Shown here piece after piece: positions 23,822-35,692 of a stretch of 64,000 nucleotides of DNA. The first letter of the stretch is position 1. The number at the start of each line of letters is the position of its first letter. The DNA comes from Anthoceros angustus (taxonomy: Eukaryota > Streptophyta > Anthocerotopsida > Anthocerotales > Anthocerotaceae), in NCBI GenBank assembly GCA_010909165.1, contig MU008178.1, positions 961,869 to 1,025,868 on the forward strand. Reading direction: 5' to 3'. The notes below the pieces were generated by a model, which was given only the letters and a program-made list of their open reading frames with translations, ran no database searches and was not told where the DNA came from. A program made the position numbers and the translations under genes.

Positions 23822-23883
23822 GCGTTCTTATAAATGTGTGTCCAAATGGCTTAGGCCAAATGGACACACATTTATAAGAACGC
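23822..23883. repeat. Perfect 23-bp inverted repeat with 16-nt loop
   Basis: The arm gcgttcttataaatgtgtgt+cca (23822-23844) pairs perfectly with 23861-23883. A third, slightly different copy of the arm lies in direct orientation just upstream (about 23799-23818). It could form a hairpin or cruciform, or be the end of a small inverted-repeat element. No ORF is involved. Confidence 0.85.
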
Positions 23884-23956
23884 CGTGATTAAGCATCCTC
23901 AGCTTAGAGGTACTTAGATGGGGTGGATGCCCTTGGTGCAAGTAGCTTAGGCACAT

Positions 23957-24235
23957 CATGGTACAAGTTGTTAAGTACCAAGTCCCATGACGGAAATCCG
24001 TCCTTAGTGGACTTAAATAAAATTCTTCTTCTTCTTCTTCCTTCCGAAGAGCCCTTCCCAAGAGGTAGAGCATATCCTAGTAATATTCCCCCTGGTACAC
24101 ATGGTACAAAGTTGTTAAGTACCAAGTCTCATGACAGAAATCCGTCCTTAGTGGACTTAAATAAAATTCTTCTTCTTCTTCTTCCTTCTCAAGAGCCCTT
24201 CCCAAGAGGTAGAGCATATCCTAGTAATATTCCCC
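23957..24235 (+). repeat. 143-bp direct duplication containing a CTT tract
   Basis: The block starting catggtacaa(a)gttgttaag and ending tcctagtaatattcccc is present twice, at 23957-24099 and 24100-24235, with a few substitutions. Each copy holds a run of ttcttc units. It resembles an LTR-derived or satellite fragment, but I cannot assign a family. Confidence 0.85.
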
Positions 24236-24420
24236 CAGCATGGACGGAGTGTACATAGGTGAATTTGGTGTGTTACTAGGTCCTGCCTTGTCTTTAGAAA
24301 AATAGTTATATGGTTTAGACAGGAAAATAAGCATCTCCAAGATCTTATCAGAGTGACAAATGTTACAATCAATATATATATTCAAAATATATATTTGAAT
24401 TCTAATCAACTAACCTCAAA

Positions 24421-24516
24421 GAGAATAATTCCGTTGGACCCTCTGATAACTATTGACCAAAGTACAAAGAGAATAATTCCGTTGGACCCTCTGATAACTA
24501 TTGACCAAAGTACAAA
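24421..24516 (+). repeat. 48-bp direct tandem repeat, two copies
   Basis: The unit gagaataattccgttggac... occurs at 24421 and 24469 and appears identical. It lies just left of the 58-bp array. Confidence 0.85.
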
Positions 24517-24566
24517 CAACTTAATCGCTAACCTCTATTTCTAGTCGAAGTTGATCTTATTTTCTA

Positions 24567-24914
24567 TATATCTGTTTGATAAGGTTTAAACAAGTTCTGT
24601 GGAGGTTTCCAACACTCAGGAAATGATATTTGTTTGATAAGGTTTAAACAATTGCTATGGAGGTTTCCAATACTCTGGAAATGATATCTGTTTGATAAGG
24701 TTTAAACAAGTGCTGTGGAGGTTTCCAACACTTTGGAAATGATATCTGTTTGATAAGGTTTAAACAAGTGTTGTGGAGGTTTCCAACTCTCTGGAAATGA
24801 TATCTGTTTGATAAGGTTTAAACCAGTGCTATGAAGGTTTCCAACACTCTGGAAATGATATCTGTTTGATAAGGTTTAAACAAGTGCTGTGGAGGTTTCC
24901 AACACTCTGGAAAT
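24567..24914 (+). repeat. Six-copy 58-bp tandem array (minisatellite)
   Basis: The marker tgtttgataaggtttaaac recurs at 24573, 24631, 24689, 24747, 24805 and 24863, exactly 58 bp apart. Copies differ by a few single-base changes. Each unit carries the palindrome gtttaaac (in copy 5 gtttaaac/c) and the segment ggaggtttccaa. It is non-coding. Confidence 0.95.
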
Positions 24915-25190
24915 GTGATTGCAAGTTCTAGAAAAAAAAAAATCTATGATAATTTAAAACTTCTCTATACAAAACCTTGATATAGAAAAAAAAATGTCCG
25001 TCCCCTCTGTTCTCTTTGGTATGCCATACCGGATCACTCATAAGAGCCAATAAATCTATGGTTTTCAGCTCTTATTTAGAATTGTAGTCGATATTTCTGA
25101 AATATCACAAAATTAAATTCAAAAAACAATGATACTAAATTAAAACTAATGAAAAAGAAACAAATATATGGATAACTTATACATCTAAAT
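24915..25190. other. AT-rich spacer
   Basis: AT-rich DNA with A runs and no recognisable feature. Confidence 0.4.
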
Positions 25191-25194
25191 CTCC

Positions 25195-26170
25195 TAATAT
25201 TCCTGCAGTGTTGGAGTGGCCCCATCTTCCTTCAGGATTTGCCCCGCCTGGTTTTGAATATTCTGTTCCCAAATTGGAACATATTTATTCTTGAAATCTT
25301 GGAATAGTTCAGGATATTGGTAGTTTTCCATCCATTTGCCGAATTCAGATAATTCTAGCTAAGGACTATATGTTGGTACTTGAGCATTAAGCTCTTCTAT
25401 TTTCCTCTTCCCCTTTTCATCCTACAAAGCCCTGGAAAACAAGTTAGGTAAAACAAAAAGTCACCTTAAACTGATCCAAAGTAATATTTGCCCAACCTGA
25501 TTGAAGCAGCCTCAATTGTCGATTTTCTCATTAATGTGTTGTATTTTATTCTAGATTTTCTTTGCCACAGCCGCTTGCTCACCAAAATGTATTAGAACTG
25601 TATTTATTACTATGATATTTTAAAAATAATAAAAAATAGTTTGATGATAAATACCTCTAATAATTATTGAATAAAAATTTGTTGCCCATTGAAATTGTTG
25701 ACGACGGTCAAAGTCTCCAACTCTAACTGAGCTGTTGTGCAAAGGCTTTTCTCAATATCTTGTTAAATAGAAAATGATTAGATATGATGCAGAACTCCAG
25801 AGGAAAAAAATTACAGCATAACAAAAAGCAATAAAAGTTCCTTTTACCTTCTTTATTTTGTTGAGTTGAGTGGGCATCTCGCAAAGGAGCTGCAGGTCTT
25901 GTTTGTGCCTGGATAAGAATATAGTATGTTATGAAACAACTAAAAGGGACACGTATTATTAGTCATTTGCCAAAGGGAACACAAAACCAAAAAGCCATTT
26001 CCACTAAGAAGAAAACCTTTCTCAATGATTGTATGTATTTCTAAGAGTGGAAGGTCAAACTCTGGTATGACGCCATATCTTGGATCCCCATGGTTGAAAA
26101 TAGTTTTGTCTGTGCTCGTTGCACATAATTGTAATCGTTTTTTGCAAGTAAACAATAATATCATGGGCAA
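25195..26170 (-). pseudogene. Possible minus-strand gene remnant with small exons
   Basis: Read on the minus strand, several short stretches look like exons bounded by splice-like signals. The clearest is 25195-25428: an acceptor (ctttgtag) is followed by DEKGKRKIEELNAQVPTYSP, one in-frame TAG, then LELSEFGKWMENYQYPELFQ, DFKNKYVPIWEQNIQNQAGQ and a short tail to a stop. Upstream pieces give RQLRLLQSGWANITLDQFK (about 25450-25510), VRVGDFDRRQQFQWATNFYS (about 25680-25740) and, at 25940-26170, NHGDPRYGVIPEFDLPLLEI. I do not recognise the family. The in-frame stop suggests a decayed gene or transposon gene rather than an active one. Confidence 0.35.
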
Positions 26171-26777
26171 TATCTCTCACTTAAACAACTAGTATGGACA
26201 AGAGAAAATGGAGAAACTCAATTTGCCTATTAACAACCCAAGAAAAAATGTAAGTCATTTTATAATGCATTGTTTGGGTCATGTTTTTCTATGTTTCGTC
26301 AGGACTAAAAAAAAAATGTTGTTTGTGTATATCAAGCATGGTATGCCAAATCTTGAGTATCCAAAGTGATGTCATCCCGATTTATGAAGACTATGGTAGA
26401 AGAGGCTGGTCTTGATGGATATTACATCAACAATTAAGAGATGTCACGTCACTATGATAACACGACATGCCCATCCATTTGGCATGGCATTCCACAGTCA
26501 GTATCATCAACACGCATTCCGAACACTTACACTAATGCACACTCCAACTCAGCTGTCCAGCTCTAGCTCAGCTGTCCACCTCGGCCAATTAATGCAAGAA
26601 ATACAAGAATAGTTGGCAAGCCCCTTAGAAGGTCTCAAGGGCAAGGTCACTGTGGAATCTTTTACGGTTTGAAAAACAATCATTGTGCTTAATCACTCAT
26701 TGTCAAAAACCCTCGTGGGTTAAGGATTTCAGGGCTAGTCATTCCATTTTATCAATAATCTCAGGACAGCCGAGAAT
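26171..26777. other. Intergenic DNA, nothing recognised
   Basis: No coding, RNA or repeat feature could be supported in this stretch. Confidence 0.4.
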
Positions 26778-27710
26778 ATGGACCTCAAATGTCCAAACTC
26801 GTACAAGATAAAGACAGAGATTCATGAGGGTAGGAGGTCTATAGACAGCATTTGCACAAGGTGCGGTCTAGTGTTAGAAGAACGTTGTCTCGACGAAACC
26901 TTGGAATATAGGAAGTTCGATAGTGATACCGAGCACAAGGAAAGGAGCATGTGGGACGTCCTATGTACACGGATGACTTGCTCGACCATGCAAGCCTAAC
27001 CACTTGCATCCACACTGCAGGCGCAAAGGAAAAATGGGTTGCATCCACAATGCGGAACGTGAATGCACAGGTTCCCAATCATGACGGCGGCTTGATATTT
27101 GCTTTTGATAGGATTTCAGAGCTCGCAGAAAGAATGAGAATTGTGCACGACACGCAGGTATTGGCAAGTTCCTTGTACAAGAAGTTGATGGGCTTGGGAA
27201 AAGGGAGTTGTGAAGAGACATGTGTGGCTGCTGCAATATACATGGCTTGTAAAGAAGAAGGGACTCCTCGGTCAATTAATGCAAGAAATCTAGGAGGCTT
27301 TGGGTACTCGTAGCTATAGCCTTGACCTGGGGGTTGTTACGAAGTTGGTGGACCTCCGAGAAATGGAGGCCATGCATGACAAGCCGCGTACTCGAGGAAA
27401 TCCGCCGTGCACGTCCAAAGTTGTCCGGCCCTAGTATTTTGCAGCGCGGTTTTGTTCGAGGCTCGAAATGTGTAAGGAAAGTGCGAGAGTTGTCTTTCAA
27501 GCTCTGAGTGCGACGGAGGGATGCGCAATTGCGAAGGTTCAAAAGTACTTATCGATGCAGGAAGGTGACCCATTCATCCCCCTTGCCATCGAGACCCATA
27601 GGGCCATGGGCAAGGATTTCTCCAAGTTCATCAAAGCCTATACCAGGGCTTACCTGTGTGGTTGCTTTCTTCAAGCAATGGATGTCGATCGCCTTGTAGA
27701 GGGCGTTGCC
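26778..27710 (+). pseudogene. TFIIB-like pseudogene (frameshifted, intronless)
   Basis: Parts of a TFIIB-family general transcription factor occur in order but in different frames. The zinc ribbon comes first (CP followed by SICTRCGLVLEERCLDETLEYRKF, 26778 on); its first Cys pair is imperfect. The frame then shifts near 26945 to VGRPMYTDDLLDH, the linker, and the first cyclin repeat (DGGLIFAFDRISELAERMRI and CVAAAIYMACKEEGTPRSIN), which runs into stops at 27313. Further traces are KLVDLREMEA (about 27340) and ARFCSRLEMCKESARVVFQ (about 27450), which matches the second repeat, then divergent sequence to about 27710. No introns are present. It could be a processed copy of TFIIB or of the plant-specific TFIIB-related group. 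It is very unlikely to be functional. Confidence 0.75.
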
Positions 27711-27712
27711 AT

Positions 27713-27748
27713 TTTATTGTATTGTATTGTATTGTATTATATTATATA
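27713..27748 (+). repeat. (TATTG)n microsatellite
   Basis: About five consecutive ttgta/tattg units run into an attata tract just after the TFIIB-like pseudogene. Confidence 0.85.
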
Positions 27749-27764
27749 TACTGGATCTGCATGA

Positions 27765-28677
27765 ATATTACTTAATAGAAGTTATTTTATTGCTAGATTA
27801 GCGATGGTGATGGAATTCCTTTGATATTTGGAAAATCAATATTTATCCTACTATATTATAATTTATCTATGGTGTTTTAAATTTTGTATGCTATTCACCT
27901 GGCTATCTAATTTTTATCCTCATATTCCGATCTTGACTTGCATAGTAAAATACTTTCATCCATCTTTACGTAACTGTTTCATATTTTCTACTCTATTATA
28001 ATGAATTTCTACGCTCTTAATAAAACTAAGTATCGATTGATAACTTTCTCTCTCTTCGTTTTACCTTCACCATCCCGCAAAAAAACCGTGGAAGAAAGAG
28101 GAGGGCATCGCGTGGAGAGGTTGGCCTGGGCCTGGGCCTGGGCCTGCTACGGAGTGGTGAGTGGAGGAGGCCGGGGTCGGGTTTCATAATAATGGGACTG
28201 AATTGTTTGATTATTTAGTGTACCTGTCCACTGCGCACTGGCCTGGTTTTGGGTAGCTAGGCAGCACGAGCGAAAGTGGCATTCCAAGTCCCCTTCGTGT
28301 CAGAGTGTGCTGCAGGAACAGCGGAATCGTCCGCGCTGTTTCTGGCGAAGCCTCCTCACTGACGGATGAATTGTTTACGGAGTGTCTGAGGCCATGAGAA
28401 AGGCTGATCCCGATCTCTCCCCGTACTAGAGTAGTCTAGTCTATTTATAGCTATCTCCCGCGGAAGCTTGCGTGCTTGCGTGCTTGCTCATTGTGGAGTG
28501 GCTGTCGAAGCAGCTCAAAATGCATGTCCCGGGCCCGTGGCTGCATCGTGCCCATGGCCCCGCTCGAATGAAACTTGACATGTTTGTGGGGGAGTAGTTG
28601 CGCACACAAGGCAACCGTGTCGACAATCGCGAATCGCGAGTCGCGAATTGTGAATTGCAGCAGTCGGTGGGCGTCGA
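27765..28677 (+). promoter_or_regulatory. Upstream region of the first ABCG gene
   Basis: AT-rich at the left, then GC-rich with a gggcct triplet-like repeat (about 28125-28146). The 200 bp before the ATG are probably promoter and 5' UTR; a tatttatagc element at about 28441 could be a TATA box (about 240 bp before the start). No other gene is seen. Confidence 0.35.
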
Positions 28678-31600
28678 ATGGGGCCTGGTATCGAAGTGCC
28701 TCTGGCGGAGCAGGAGCGGGAGCCGGAGAAGCATCCGGATGGCTCTGCCACGGAAATGCCAGTGGGCAGCGGGCGCTTCTCCCGGGAGCTGAGCCGAAGG
28801 CGGTCGCTGGAGCTGAGCCTGGCCAGCAGCCTGAGCAAGCGCGGGTGGACGGTCCCGGACAACGTGTTCGCGCGGGAGTTCGATGCCCGCAACGAGCAGG
28901 ACGGGGCCGGGGACGACGAGCAGGCGCTCACGTGGGCCGCCATCCAGAGGCTGCCCACCTACAGCCGCCTGCGCACCACGGTGCTGGTCACCGCGTCCGA
29001 GAGCGGCCGCAGAACGCTGCACCAGCAGGTGGATGTCACCAAGCTGGGCTTCCAGGAGCGCCAGCGCCTCATCGACAAGCTCCTGGCCGTGGCCCACGAC
29101 GACAATGAGGCCTTCCTCAAGAAGCTGCGAGCTCGGATCGACAAGTAACGCCCTTTACTGCTTGCAATGCGCACAATTCCTTCACGCTCCCCTCGCTCGC
29201 CCGCGGCAAAGGGAAGGAACGTCTGTCAATGATTTGTGTTGCTTGGCTTCTGCTTCTGCCTCTGCTTGGGCAGGGTCGGCATCAAGGTGCCCACGGTGGA
29301 GGTGCGCTACCAGAATCTGTCCGTGGAGGGAGACACCTTCGTCGGGGACCGCAATCTGCCCACGCTTCTCAACACCGCGCGCACCATACTTGAGGCTGCG
29401 CTGCCGGCTGTCGGGATCCCATTGACAAGGAAAGTAGTGCATCCCATTCTCAAAGACGTGAGCGGCATCGTGGAGCCCGGCAGGTGGGTCATCAATTCTT
29501 GCCCACTGTCGCGGGCCTTGCTCTCAAACGATATCGCTTCCTGCAATTTCATCCTCACCATTCGGACCTTTGCTTGTGTCTCGTCTCGCCAGAATGACTC
29601 TGTTACTCGGCCCACCTGCTTCTGGGAAGACGTCCTTGCTGCTTGCTCTCGCTGGAAGACTCACCTCCGACTTACGGGTAAAACTTGCTTTGTCGTCCTT
29701 CAATTTTGCTGGCTTCTCACACATCCCTTCATCAACTGGTGTCCAACAACCACCTCCCGCAATTCAGGTTAAGGGCAAGGTGACATACAACGGAAAGGAC
29801 TTCACTCACTTCGTTCCTCAGAAGACCTCAGCTTACATAGGCCAGACCGACCTCCATACGCCAGAGATGACAGTGCGAGAAACCCTCGACTTCTCGGCCT
29901 GGTGTCAAGGCGTTGGGACCAGATATGGTGAGATTCAACTTTCCCAAGCTACTCACCAGCTCCTCCCTGTGCAACCGTTTCTTTCAGTGTACTTTATTTT
30001 TTGGAGCTAACAAAGCTGGATCCTACAACTTCATCATCTTATATGTCTTTGGACGTCAGAGATGCTTTCGGAGCTGATCCGACGGGAAAAGGAAGCTGCC
30101 ATTTTACCAGAGGCAGACATTGACTTGTACATGAAGGTCAGTCCTGGAGGACAGCTTCTATTCACTTTCAACCTGATAAAGCCTCCATCTTTTGCAACTA
30201 GTTCTGTTAGTGGGAGCAAGCTAGGAATGGATCACTTTCTGCCTGCTTCTGTACTATCAGCTGACACGGCTGGCAATTCGTTTTACAGGCTACCGCAATT
30301 GAAGGAGTGAAAAGCAGTCTTGTTACCGACTATACATTGAAGGTGAGCAATAATGCTTTCAAGACAAGAGCTTTCGTTGTTGCGCGGCTACCCTCCGAGC
30401 TTCCCTTCATCACGAGCGACTTCACGAGTCATTTGTCTTTGCAGATTCTGGGGCTAGATATCTGTGCAGATATCATGGTTGGAGACAACATGCAGAGAGG
30501 TATCTCGGGCGGGCAGAAGAAACGAGTGACTACTGGTAAAAGAATCATGCTGAATATCCTTATAAGCATAAGTCGTGGCTCATGGATCATAGGATTGTGT
30601 TCATCGATTCGACGAACCATTCAACTTCTTGAAATGTCCAGGAGAAATGATTGTCGGTCCTACCAAAACATTGTTCATGGACGAAATCTCGAATGGCCTG
30701 GACAGCTCAACAACCTTTCACATTGTGAGATGCCTTCGTCAATTTGTACATGTGCTGGACAGCACCATTGTTATCTCGCTGCTGCAGCCAGCCCCAGAGA
30801 CTTATGACCTGTTCGACGACATCATCCTTCTTTCAGAGGGCCAGATCGTGTATCACGGTCCTTGCGAACATGTTTTACCTTTTTTTGAGGAGTGTGGCTT
30901 CAGGTGTCCTGAGCGGAAGGGCACTGCCGACTTCTTGCAGGAGGTAAGAGCCTGCAGATGAAAGCAAGTTTTGAACTGTGCGTTGCATCAGAACAGTCCA
31001 GGTTCGGACGTCCTGCTCAACGTGTGCGCCTTCATGACTTGTAGGTGATCTCGAAGAAAGATCAGTACCAGTACTGGTATGACGACCAGCGGCCCTATCA
31101 GTATGTCACGCTGACAGATTTCGCAAACAAGTTCAAAGAATTCCACGTGGGGCAACGAGTAGCAGCTCGGCTGGGGACCAATTTTGACAAAGCAGCTAGT
31201 CACCCGGCTGCCCTTGCTTCGGATAAGTATAGCATCTCCAAACTGGGGCTTCTGAAAGCAAACTGGGAGAGGGAATGGCTCCTCATGAAACGAAACGCCC
31301 TGGTGTACAGGATTAAGGCCACCCAGGTGGGAATTCTTGTTTCTCAATTTTGGTGATCCGTGCGTATGGGCTACTGATGATGGGACAATTGGTTTTTACA
31401 TCAGCTGAAAGTTAACGATCTATTGTGGATGGCAGTTAGGAATCGTAGCGGTCGTTGCTGGAACAGTCTTCTTCAGGACTCGCCTGCACTATGACAACGC
31501 AAAGGACGGCCAGATATACATTCTTGCCTTGTTCTACGGCCTCGTGGTGATCATGTTCAATGGGTTTGCTGAGCTTAACCTTACCATACAAAGACTGCCT

Positions 31601-34600
31601 GTGTTCTTCAAGCAGCGCGACCTGCAATTGTATCCCGCTTGGGCATATGCGATTCCGGCCATAGTACTCAAGATCCCCATATCCTTCCTTGAGTCGTTTG
31701 TCTTCACGGCTATCACCTACTTCCTTGTGGGCTATGCACCCGAAGCTAGCAGGTACTTCTCGTTGCATTATGTTTGTTGCAGGATTCTCATTCTCCTCAT
31801 CTGTTTTGGGCGTTGCTTTTAACGAGTCCAATTTCTGTGGGTATGTTGCAGGTTTTTCAGACAGTTTCTCATCTATTTCTTGGAACATCTGACAGCAGCA
31901 GCAATTTTTCGTGGAATAGCTGCTCTTTCTCGAAGTATGGTTGTTGCTAGTACTGCAGGCTCGGGGGCCTTACTTATCGCCCTTGTTTGCGGAGGATTCC
32001 TCATTCCCAGACGTATGTGCATATAACTTTTACATCATGGATTCTGTGGGCGATGTACTAAGCCATTCCTATAGATGAAGTTTGCTCTCAAACATCGATT
32101 GCTCACTTATCCTTCGGGTTCCATGTGTGTGTGTGTGTCATGTTGCACAGCCAATATACCTCACTGGTGGATTTGGGCATACTGGGCTTCCCCTCTTTCA
32201 TACGTCGAGATTGCTCTTTCGGTCAATGAGATGCTGGCGCCAAGATGGATGAAGAGAATTATCACACCGGTGTGTACTTGCTGTTTCAAGTGTACCCGAG
32301 TGATAAAGCCAGTCCAGCTTGAAGCATGGTGTGAATGTATTGGTTGTTGCAGCTAACAGTGCAGTGTTGTGTTCAAACTAGCAGGCCGGAGAGACGAAGC
32401 CCCTTGGAGTCTACTTACTGGAAAGTCGTGGGCTGTTCTCCGACAAGTCCTGGTACTGGATCTCAGTTGGTGCTCTCATTGGTTTCATCATCTTGCTCAA
32501 CATTGTTTACATCTTTGCACTCACCTATCTGAACCGTACGTGTGATTCCGTCCGCAAATGGCAATTGGATTAATTGCAAGCTCAACATAGTGTGGATTCG
32601 GTCGTGTGCTCCTGGATCTGCTAGTGATTTTTTGTCCTTTGTCAGCAGCAATCAACAAACCACAGGCTATAATATCGAAGGAAGAACATGCAAAGACGGA
32701 GTTGTCTTCCAAGAATGAAAATGGAGCTGGTATTTTTCCTAGTCCTACACTAAGCTTGACGTTCTTAATCGTTGAGTACGGTCACTGAATCCTGGTCACC
32801 AAACATGTCTTGCAGGGAAGCTTTCCAGGAGGGATGTGGAGATAGTAGCATCGAAGTCAGCGTCGTCCAACAACGGAGATACTGTCTTGGAGGCTGCTGC
32901 GATCGCACAGAAAAAAGGAATGATCTTGCCTTTCATTCCATTGGGTCTATCTTTCGACAATGTTGGCTACTCCGTAGACATGCCGCCGGTATCTTCCCAT
33001 CTACGATGTTTGAAGCTAATTTGTGTCGGTGCACGTACGTTTGTGGCGGCACGCTTGCCGCATGACGGAGTTGGTAGACTGATAGCTCATCCTCCTTGTC
33101 GTATTTGCTGCAGGAAATGAAGGCACAGGGCATTGATGAGGACAGACTACAACTTCTTCGCAACGTGTCAGGAGCGTTCAGGCCTGGCATACTGACAGCG
33201 CTCGTAGGAGTGAGTGGAGCTGGGAAGACCACTCTAATGGATGTGCTGGCAGGAAGGAAAACAGGGGGATATGTTGAAGGAGACATTCGCATATCAGGAT
33301 TCCCGAAGAAGCAGGAAACGTTCGCACGGATATCCGGATATTGTGAGCAAAATGACATCCATTCTCCTCAAGTTACAGTGTATGAATCGCTGCTCTTTTC
33401 CGCCTGGCTTCGACTTTCTCATGACGTTCCCCAAGCGACTAAAATGGTGAGTTGCAAGCATCTTGGGAGTCTGTTAGCTCGTGTGGCAGCGTCAAATCCT
33501 CGAATGTTACTATATCCCGTCATTAGCGTTACGAGCAGGCGTGCTATTTGTCTCTGTTGAGTGGAAGTAACTGCTAGGTTTGTGGTGAGTTCTTAGCAAC
33601 GAATTGCTGGTTGCTGAATCCCTTCAGGTCTTTGTGGAGGAGGTTATGGGGTTGGTGGAACTCGCGCCATTGCGAAATGCACTGGTGGGTCTCCCCGGAG
33701 TGTCTGGGTTATCGACAGAGCAGAGAAAAAGGCTGACGATTGCAGTGGAGCTTGTAGCAAATCCTTCCATCATCTTCATGGATGAGCCTACATCTGGTTT
33801 GGATGCCAGAGCAGCAGCTATAGTGATGCGGGCTGTCCGTAACACAGTGGACACTGGAAGGACTGTCGTTTGCACCATCCACCAACCCAGCATCGATATT
33901 TTTGAATCATTTGATGAGGTAAAGTCTTCGAACTTTCTCTCCGACTATTCATCGCATGAGGGGCGGGTGAACTAGGAAGTTAGTTCCCTCTCTTCTCTGA
34001 GGGACTCACTGTGTAATTTCATGCATGCAGCTCATGCTCTTGAAGCGTGGGGGTCAAGTGATCTATGCAGGGCCACTGGGACGACATTCCGATAAGCTCA
34101 TTGAGTACTTTGAAGTAGGTGTTGACCACTAATTGTCGTGTACGGTTCTGATCTTTGGTGTGCATGCTAATGACCTTTCCCCCAAATTTCTACCTGCTCA
34201 GGCTGTTCCAGGAGTGCCAAAAATGAAAGAAGGAGTGAATCCCTCCACCTGGATGCTGGAAATCTCCTCAATTGTTTCTGAGGGTCGACTAGGAGTGGAC
34301 TTCGCTGAGATCTATGCAAACTCAACACTGCATCAGTACGTTGTTTAACCCTCAGCTTGAAGGGGACTGCGTCCATTTGCTTTAGTGTTGGTGACATGCA
34401 TGTGATGATTAGCTTAGATACTGAGGTGCAGAGTGGCTGGGCTACAGGCAGAACAAGGCTTTAATCAAGGAATGGAGCGTGCCTGGCGAAGGTGCCCAAG
34501 ATCTTTATTTTCCTACGGAGTATAGTCAGCCATTCCTGGTGCAGATGCATGCCTGCTTGTGGAAGCAGATGTGGTCATACTGGCGCAGCCCTGGATACAA

Positions 34601-35692
34601 TCTCGTCCGATTCAGTTTCACATCTTTTGCAACACTGGTGTTGGGCTCGTTATTTTGGAGAGCGGGCCGGTCAATGTAAGCCTGCTAAGTGTGGCAAGTC
34701 AGACAGAGGTCTCGGTGTTTTCGTGCCGCAGATAATGAGAAAAAGTAACATGTGGGAACAGGCATGTCTGACGAATCTGGTTGTTGGATGCTTTAGACAA
34801 ACACAGCAGGACCTTTACAACGTCATGGGTTCCATGTACGGTGGCACTATGTTCATGGGCATCAACAACTCTATGAGTGTGCAGCCCGCGGTTTCAGTGG
34901 AGCGCACTGTGTTCTACCGTGAACGCGGCGCTGGACTCTACTCTCCCTTGGCGTATGCCCTTTCCCAGGTATAAATTATGGCATGTCATCTTGCTTCCTG
35001 ATCCTGAGTCTTCTGGGTGTAAGTGGAGTTGGGAAAAATAACTGTGTCCTGCCCTATTCGTTCTCTATCAATCAGGTGATCATCGAAATCCCGTATGTGC
35101 TGTTCCAAACAACGGTGCATGTCTTGATAGCCTACGCCTTGATTGGGTACGACTGGGATCCAGCCAAGTTCTTTTGGTACTTCTACATCGCATTCTGCAC
35201 TTTCCTATACTTCACATTCTACGGCATGACGGCGGTGGCCCTGACCCCAAACCTTCAACTGTCCAACATACTTTCCTCTGCCTTCTACTTCATCTTCAAT
35301 CTCTTCTCCGGCTTCATCATTCCCAGACCGGTAAGTTGCTAACCCTCCTCGCACGTAAGCTGAAAATTTGGATGGAATTATGCCCAAGACACTGACCAAT
35401 TCGTTGCCACGCACAGCGCATCCCACCGTGGTGGATCTGGGCGTACTGGATCTGTCCAGTAGGATGGACCGTCACGGGGCTCTTGACGTCGCAGTATGCA
35501 GACTTGGAGACGAAAATCACTTTGGTTGGTGGAGAGCTGCAATCGGTAACAGTGAAGCAGTTCTTGAAAACCAACTTCGGGTATACAACTTCGTTACTGC
35601 CTGCCGTAGGCGTGGTCATCACCCTCTTCCCACTCCTATTTGCAAGCCTGTTCATCTTGGGCACCAAGAAGCTGAATTTCCAACGGCGATAA
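28678..35692 (+). CDS. ABCG/PDR full-size ABC transporter, copy 1 (1,500 aa, 23 exons)
   Basis: A plasma-membrane exporter of the pleiotropic drug resistance class, with architecture (NBD-TMD)2. Exons: 28678-29144, 29274-29483, 29593-29677, 29768-29927, 30060-30136, 30289-30342, 30445-30535, 30642-30943, 31045-31326, 31436-31752, 31852-32012, 32151-32269, 32385-32535, 32649-32729, 32816-32988, 33114-33446, 33628-33918, 34031-34114, 34202-34335, 34448-34675, 34797-34968, 35076-35330, 35417-35692. All borders keep phase. NBD1 has Walker [20 protein letters not shown], signature [13 protein letters not shown] and Walker [19 protein letters not shown]2 has Walker [21 protein letters not shown] and the segment [20 protein letters not shown] motifs include [33 protein letters not shown] and [18 protein letters not shown], ending KKLNFQRR. 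The gene is intact. Its substrate cannot be told from sequence; the family moves waxes, terpenoids, hormones and toxins. Confidence 0.95.
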
